DNA of 64,000 bases from an uncultured Lachnospiraceae bacterium (GTDB lineage: Bacteria > Bacillota > Clostridia > Lachnospirales > Lachnospiraceae): contig CAJJYZ010000009.1 of assembly GCA_905197485.1 (NCBI GenBank), positions 6,352-70,351 on the forward strand. The letters are read 5' to 3'. Made by a program: the position numbers and the translations under genes. The notes below the pieces were generated by a model. It worked only from the letters and a program-made list of their open reading frames with translations. It made no database searches and was not told the origin of the DNA. Shown piece by piece: positions 60,584 through 64,000 of the stretch (position 1 is its first letter; each line of letters begins with the position of its first letter).

Positions 60584-61477
60584 ATGGCAAAAATTACTGA
60601 AGGCTACATGCCATACCTTGGCTATCAGACATATTACAGAATAGTTGGGGAAAGAAAAGACAATGGGAAGGCACCTTTAATCTGTCTCCATGGAGGACCA
60701 GGTTCTACTCACAATTATTATGAGGTATTAGATAATGTCGCAGACGAAGACGACCGTATGATTGTTATGTATGACCAAATCGGTTGTGGTAACTCTTATC
60801 TTGACGGACATCCGGAACTTTGGAATCAGAAAGTTTGGTTAGATGAACTTGAGGCTTTAAGAAAACACTTAGGATTAGACGAATGTCACATTATCGGACA
60901 GTCTTGGGGCGGTATGATGCAGATTGCTTACGCAATCGATTACAAACCACAGGGAGTAAAGAGCTTCATTATCTCCAGCGGACATCCAAGCAGCTCTCTT
61001 TGGGAGAGAGAAGGACTCCGCCGTATCAAAATGATGCCACAGGATATGCAGGATGCTATCAACCACGCACTGGCAACAGGTGACTTCACAGGAGAAGCTT
61101 ACGATGCAGCCGTTGCGGAATACATGGATAGATACTGTAACTACTGGCTCGGAGAGGATGCTCCAGAATGCTGTAAGAGACCGAAAAAATCCGGTTCAGA
61201 ATCTTACGTGGAAGGCTGGGGACCAAACGAGTTCGCACCTACAGGAACTTTAAGAGACTTCGAATACATCGACAGACTTGGTGAAATCGAAATTCCTTCT
61301 CTTATCTGCAGCGGTATCTCTGACCTCTGCTCTCCACTCGTTGCAAAAACAATGGCAGACGGAATTCCAAACTCTAAGTGGATTCTCTGGGAGCGTGCAA
61401 GACATACTTGCTTCGTAGACAGACATGATGATTACTGTGTAGAACTCATCAAATGGATGAATGAACACGATAAATAG
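60584..61477 (+). CDS. pip: Proline iminopeptidase (alpha/beta hydrolase)
   Basis: A 297-residue serine hydrolase that removes N-terminal proline from peptides. The oxyanion-hole motif CLHGGPGSTHNYYEVLDN lies near residue 34, the nucleophile in HIIGQSWGGMMQIAYAID near 107, the acid in CSGISDLCSPLVA near 245 and the base in ARHTCFVDRHDDY near 275. This is the monomeric PIP type (peptidase family S33). It has a strong ribosome binding site and ends at a GC-rich terminator. Confidence 0.93.
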   Translation: MAKITEGYMPYLGYQTYYRIVGERKDNGKAPLICLHGGPGSTHNYYEVLDNVADEDDRMIVMYDQIGCGNSYLDGHPELWNQKVWLDELEALRKHLGLDECHIIGQSWGGMMQIAYAIDYKPQGVKSFIISSGHPSSSLWEREGLRRIKMMPQDMQDAINHALATGDFTGEAYDAAVAEYMDRYCNYWLGEDAPECCKRPKKSGSESYVEGWGPNEFAPTGTLRDFEYIDRLGEIEIPSLICSGISDLCSPLVAKTMADGIPNSKWILWERARHTCFVDRHDDYCVELIKWMNEHDK

Positions 61478-61499
61478 AGTTTGTAGATACTAATGAAAC

Positions 61500-61518
61500 G
61501 GGCGGCCTGACGGCCGCC
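61500..61518 (+). terminator. Terminator of pip
   Basis: GC-rich stem GGGCGGCC / GGCCGCC with loop TGAC, followed by TGTTGTTTG. Confidence 0.8.
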
Positions 61519-61630
61519 TGTTGTTTGAATATTCCGCATGAACAAATTAAATTCACGAAAATTCTTCAATTCTTTAACCTGATTTCATATTATTAGATTA
61601 CTCTATTCGATAAATTTAACAAAAATTTTC

Positions 61631-62210
61631 TTATATGTTCTCAACGATAAATTCAATGAGTTTACTTGCCGAATCCCTTTCCAACGGAAATACTCTATTA
61701 AAATATTCATAGTATATTAGCAAAGACCAAATACACCATTTTCCAACAGTAAAATATTGAACTTCTATAGTTTCTTCTTGTCTATCTACGCCTATATCAT
61801 GTAATCTTTTTACTTCTTTCAACCATTTCGTACCATCTATTCCACAATTATTCATTGCATCTTCTGCAATTTTTTCTGCTACTAAAAGAGACGGCACATC
61901 AGCATAAAAAAGCGTTTCTTTTGAAAACATCCGAACTGTAAAAACATCGCTTACTTTAATCGACTCTATTTTTTCTGACAATTTTTTGCAAACCACAGTT
62001 GCCATATCTTCCAAAGCCGTTTTATACCTAATATACTGGGGTCCTCTTGCATCTATCAGAGTTTCAGCAGAGTCAAAATATTTAGGGGCTATATTCCCCG
62101 CTGCTCCTTGTATAACCATCACCGGACAACCATATTTTTTCTGTATTTTCTCTCTTATGCTTCCAAAATAATCTGGTGATATAAAATAATTGTCTCTTTT
62201 TAACACATTC
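61631..62210 (-). pseudogene. C-terminal remnant of a neutral ceramidase-like hydrolase
   Basis: From about 62210 down, this frame reads RDNYFISPDYFGSIREKIQK, then YGCPVMVIQGAAGNIAPKYF, which matches the GCPVxxxQGAxGDxxP region of neutral/alkaline ceramidase-like proteins, and continues about 170 residues to a stop. The N-terminal half and a true start are missing. The frame upstream of 62210 overlaps another gene and has no homology. The remnant was joined to the UPF0178 gene by a deletion. Confidence 0.65.
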
Positions 62211-62522
62211 CATAAGCATTTGATCAATATTATCATTCGTGTACCATTTACCTGATTGATGAATAGCATAAGCACCTTTTCCCAATGCCATTGCAGCCAC
62301 ACCATAGTCCTGTGATACGACAATATCTCCTTTATGGCAGATACTGATTAGTTTATAATCTACTGCATCTGCTCCTGCGCCGACAATAACAACTTCACTA
62401 TAAGCCGACGACAGGACATGATTCGTATCACACAGCAACGTTACCGGAACATTATACTCTTTTGCAATCTTTTCAACGATATCAACCACCGGGCAGGCAT
62501 CTGCATCCACAAATATTTGCAT
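62082..62522 (-). CDS. UPF0178 (YaiI/YqxD) protein with aberrant C-terminus
   Basis: Residues 1-110 match the UPF0178 family: MQIFVDADACPVVDIVEKIA, then GDIVVSQDYGVAAMALGKGA and YAIHQSGKWYTNDNIDQMLM. After about codon 110 the similarity stops and the frame runs 36 codons into a different reading frame of the ceramidase-like remnant. The family's usual C-terminus is therefore lost. UPF0178 proteins have a PIN-like fold of unknown role. Whether the truncated protein works is doubtful. Confidence 0.8.
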   Translation of the reverse strand: MQIFVDADACPVVDIVEKIAKEYNVPVTLLCDTNHVLSSAYSEVVIVGAGADAVDYKLISICHKGDIVVSQDYGVAAMALGKGAYAIHQSGKWYTNDNIDQMLMECVKKRQLFYITRLFWKHKRENTEKIWLSGDGYTRSSGEYSP

Positions 62523-62545
62523 CTTTCACTCTCTCCTTTGAGTTA

Positions 62546-63130
62546 TTACAAAAATAAACTCTGCTGTTCGTATTCTGTCTCTCTCTTTAGTAGAACCGGT
62601 ATCTGGTGCAAAAGTTCTTCCAATTTCCTGTCATCGAACCAATCTTCCAATTGCTCTTTTTCTAATATTAACGGCATACGGTCATGTACTTTTCTCATAG
62701 ATTCATTTGCGTCTGTGGTAAGGATCACAAATCGTCGTTCATTCTCGAACCAATCACAGAAGCCAGCCATATACAATACTGGTGCATCATATCTGGAAAA
62801 TACATTTTTTTCTTTTAACCGATTCCATTCATAGAACCCGCTTGCTGGTATCAATATACGGTGATAGAGGATTCCATTTCGAAAAGAAGGTTTGTCCATA
62901 ACAGATTCTGTTCTTGCATTTATAACCAGATTCTTTCTCTGAGACAGAGTATATCCCCACTTACAGACATTCAGTTTCAATCTCTGTTCTGATTTTTCAA
63001 TGATCGGTGCTACATTGGTTGGAAAGATATCTCCTGCAAAATGCTTCTGTCGGATTCGTTGGTCTATTTTATGCACTACTTTTTCGATTTCATCTGCCAT
63101 ATCAGGGTCAATATAATATCTACCACACAT
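62546..63130 (-). CDS. SRAP-family abasic site processing protein (YedK/HMCES-like)
   Basis: A 194-residue protein. The catalytic Cys follows the initiator Met (MCGRYY), as required for the thiazolidine crosslink to abasic sites in single-stranded DNA. Conserved NARTESVMDKPSFR near residue 70, IPASGFYEWNRL with the active Glu near 98, and a C-terminal HDRMPLIL near 148 are all present. It protects abasic sites during replication. It lies 23 bases upstream of the UPF0178 gene on the same strand. Confidence 0.95.
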   Translation of the reverse strand: MCGRYYIDPDMADEIEKVVHKIDQRIRQKHFAGDIFPTNVAPIIEKSEQRLKLNVCKWGYTLSQRKNLVINARTESVMDKPSFRNGILYHRILIPASGFYEWNRLKEKNVFSRYDAPVLYMAGFCDWFENERRFVILTTDANESMRKVHDRMPLILEKEQLEDWFDDRKLEELLHQIPVLLKRETEYEQQSLFL

Positions 63131-63172
63131 AATACTTCCTTCACTTATAGATTCTATTTCATCAAATATACA

Positions 63173-63943
63173 TCATTTATTTCTAGGCACTTTAAACTCA
63201 GTTAATTTATAATTTTGAATCCACCCCATACATTCTTTACCATCTTCATTCTCCCAAATTATCTGTCGCCACTTTTTATATTTATCTATAATTCTAACAA
63301 CATTCCCTTCCTCAAGCTTTTCAATTACAATCGAATGGCAGTCATGCTTCAGGCGTACAATGGATTCTCTATTAACGATTCTATATTTAGTCGTATTTAG
63401 CTCCTTCGCATCATATCCCATTCCAACGACATAATAATTATTGACTTGTTGTGTATAATTGTAATTATTCATCGTTGTTGCTGAAGAATTCGTAACTCCC
63501 AGAACAAATGATATAATCGCAATAATAAAGTTCAGCCATTCTCGTATTTCTTTAACATCTATCGTTCGTTTTTCTTCTATTGGCAAATTCTGCTTCTCTT
63601 TATTTAACGAAAGATCCGTTGCTTTTTCATATTCCGATGCAATAGTTTCTGACACCGTATCAAGATCCCATTCTTCGGATTCTGAGAAAACTTGATCGGT
63701 AACTCTTCCCAATAAATCTATATTTATATCTTCTAACGTTTTTTCTGATAATGCAGAAAAAGCAGAATTATTTTTCAAAATTTGAGAAACAAGAGCTGCA
63801 CTACCAGCTTCTTGCAATATTGTCGATAAGCTGGAAATACTTGCTGTGATTTCATTTATCTTTGAAAAATTAGCAGACATCTTTAGTGGTTCCATCATTT
63901 CATTTAACGCTTTAATAGCTCCACCGATATTATAATCATTCAC
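63173..63943 (-). CDS. Hypothetical membrane-anchored protein with SH3-like C-terminus
   Basis: A 256-residue protein. Residues 1-130 are helical (coiled-coil-like, ASISSLSTILQEAGSAALVS). One membrane span follows (EWLNFIIAIISFVLGVTNSS, about 136-155), then an Asn/Tyr-rich linker (NNYNYTQQVNNYYV). The last 65 residues (YRIVNRESIVRLKHDCHSIV ... WRQIIWENEDGKECMGWIQN) look like an SH3b domain. I do not recognise its role. It might sit in the membrane facing the cell wall. The region to 64000 holds no further clear gene. Confidence 0.6.
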   Translation of the reverse strand: MNDYNIGGAIKALNEMMEPLKMSANFSKINEITASISSLSTILQEAGSAALVSQILKNNSAFSALSEKTLEDINIDLLGRVTDQVFSESEEWDLDTVSETIASEYEKATDLSLNKEKQNLPIEEKRTIDVKEIREWLNFIIAIISFVLGVTNSSATTMNNYNYTQQVNNYYVVGMGYDAKELNTTKYRIVNRESIVRLKHDCHSIVIEKLEEGNVVRIIDKYKKWRQIIWENEDGKECMGWIQNYKLTEFKVPRNK

Positions 63944-64000
63944 ACCTAGTATAACGAATATTAAATAATTGCTATATCAAACGGATGCCGCTTCCTCTTC

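Noticed and set aside
62211..62323. Start of the ceramidase-like frame as a true N-terminus
   Set aside because: This part is an out-of-frame reading of the UPF0178 gene with no homology.
1..64000. CRISPR arrays, rRNA, tRNA genes or an integrated phage
   Set aside because: No regular spaced repeats, no tRNA-like T-arm patterns or rRNA segments and no integrase, capsid or terminase genes were seen by reading; a covariance-model scan could still find a missed small RNA.

Overview
The window looks like chromosome from an anaerobic, low-to-moderate-GC Firmicute of the class Clostridia, most likely a gut Lachnospiraceae. This rests on the [FeFe]-hydrogenase maturases, an oxygen-sensitive two-subunit Fe-S serine dehydratase, a selenocysteine-dependent Grd reductase, a double-cubane anaerobic reductase, a T-box tyrS leader, ECF transporter modules and strong AGGAGG ribosome binding sites. 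No rRNA, tRNA, CRISPR array, phage block or complete insertion sequence was seen. The identification is an inference from gene content, not from a marker gene.

Layout. 1-6.8 kb: the end of a GH13 glucosidase, an SLC13-like permease, tyrS under a T-box, a metallophosphoesterase, and a MerR regulator divergent from a MATE pump whose promoter has the long 19-bp MerR-type spacer. 6.8-11.9 kb: a betaine reductase operon, grdI-grdH-BCCT transporter, with a divergent TetR regulator. grdH is read through an in-frame TGA as selenocysteine and carries a SECIS-like hairpin. 11.9-25.1 kb: nagB-nagA, a membrane XRE regulator, topB, an Rpn nuclease, a NifX-like metal protein, a GNAT enzyme, an orphan ECF S component, L25/Ctc, an NSS symporter, an XRE regulator, and a PucR-type regulator cut by one in-frame TGA. 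25.1-33.3 kb: two M20 amidohydrolases with a paired, poorly described membrane transporter (DUF5058 plus partner), then a double-cubane reductase, its ATPase activator, a DUF3343 sulfur/selenium-carrier-like protein and a cysteine desulfurase.

33.3-42.4 kb: truA with the ecfA1-ecfA2-ecfT energising module, two EamA exporters, DegV facing a TetR regulator across overlapping promoters, cyclophilin, a higBA toxin-antitoxin pair, yaaA and a MATE remnant. 42.5-46.7 kb: hydrogenase maturation operon (TM1266-type regulator, hydE, hydG, hydF) behind a long leader that looks like an attenuator. 46.7-51 kb: sdaAB-sdaAA, rpiB, a HAD phosphatase and a ferredoxin-nitroreductase fusion. 51-55.2 kb: araR-araD-araA, which lacks araB here, with AraR-like boxes, and a HAD phosphatase. 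55.2-57.2 kb: a YtrA-type GntR regulator with an ABC transporter. 57.2-59.5 kb: two near-identical XRE cassettes flanking an alcohol dehydrogenase. The first faces a 35-residue hydrophobic peptide gene that has a convergent antisense-promoter candidate; the second has lost the peptide. 59.5-64 kb: a Cys-rich protein, a proline iminopeptidase, a deletion scar fusing a UPF0178 gene to a ceramidase-like remnant, an SRAP protein and an SH3-like membrane protein.

The most notable systems are the Sec-containing betaine reductase operon, the double-cubane reductase cluster with its own sulfur-handling genes, the hyd leader, the DUF5058/M20 uptake-and-hydrolysis cluster, and the small-peptide/XRE cassette that resembles a type I toxin-antitoxin locus under an XRE repressor.
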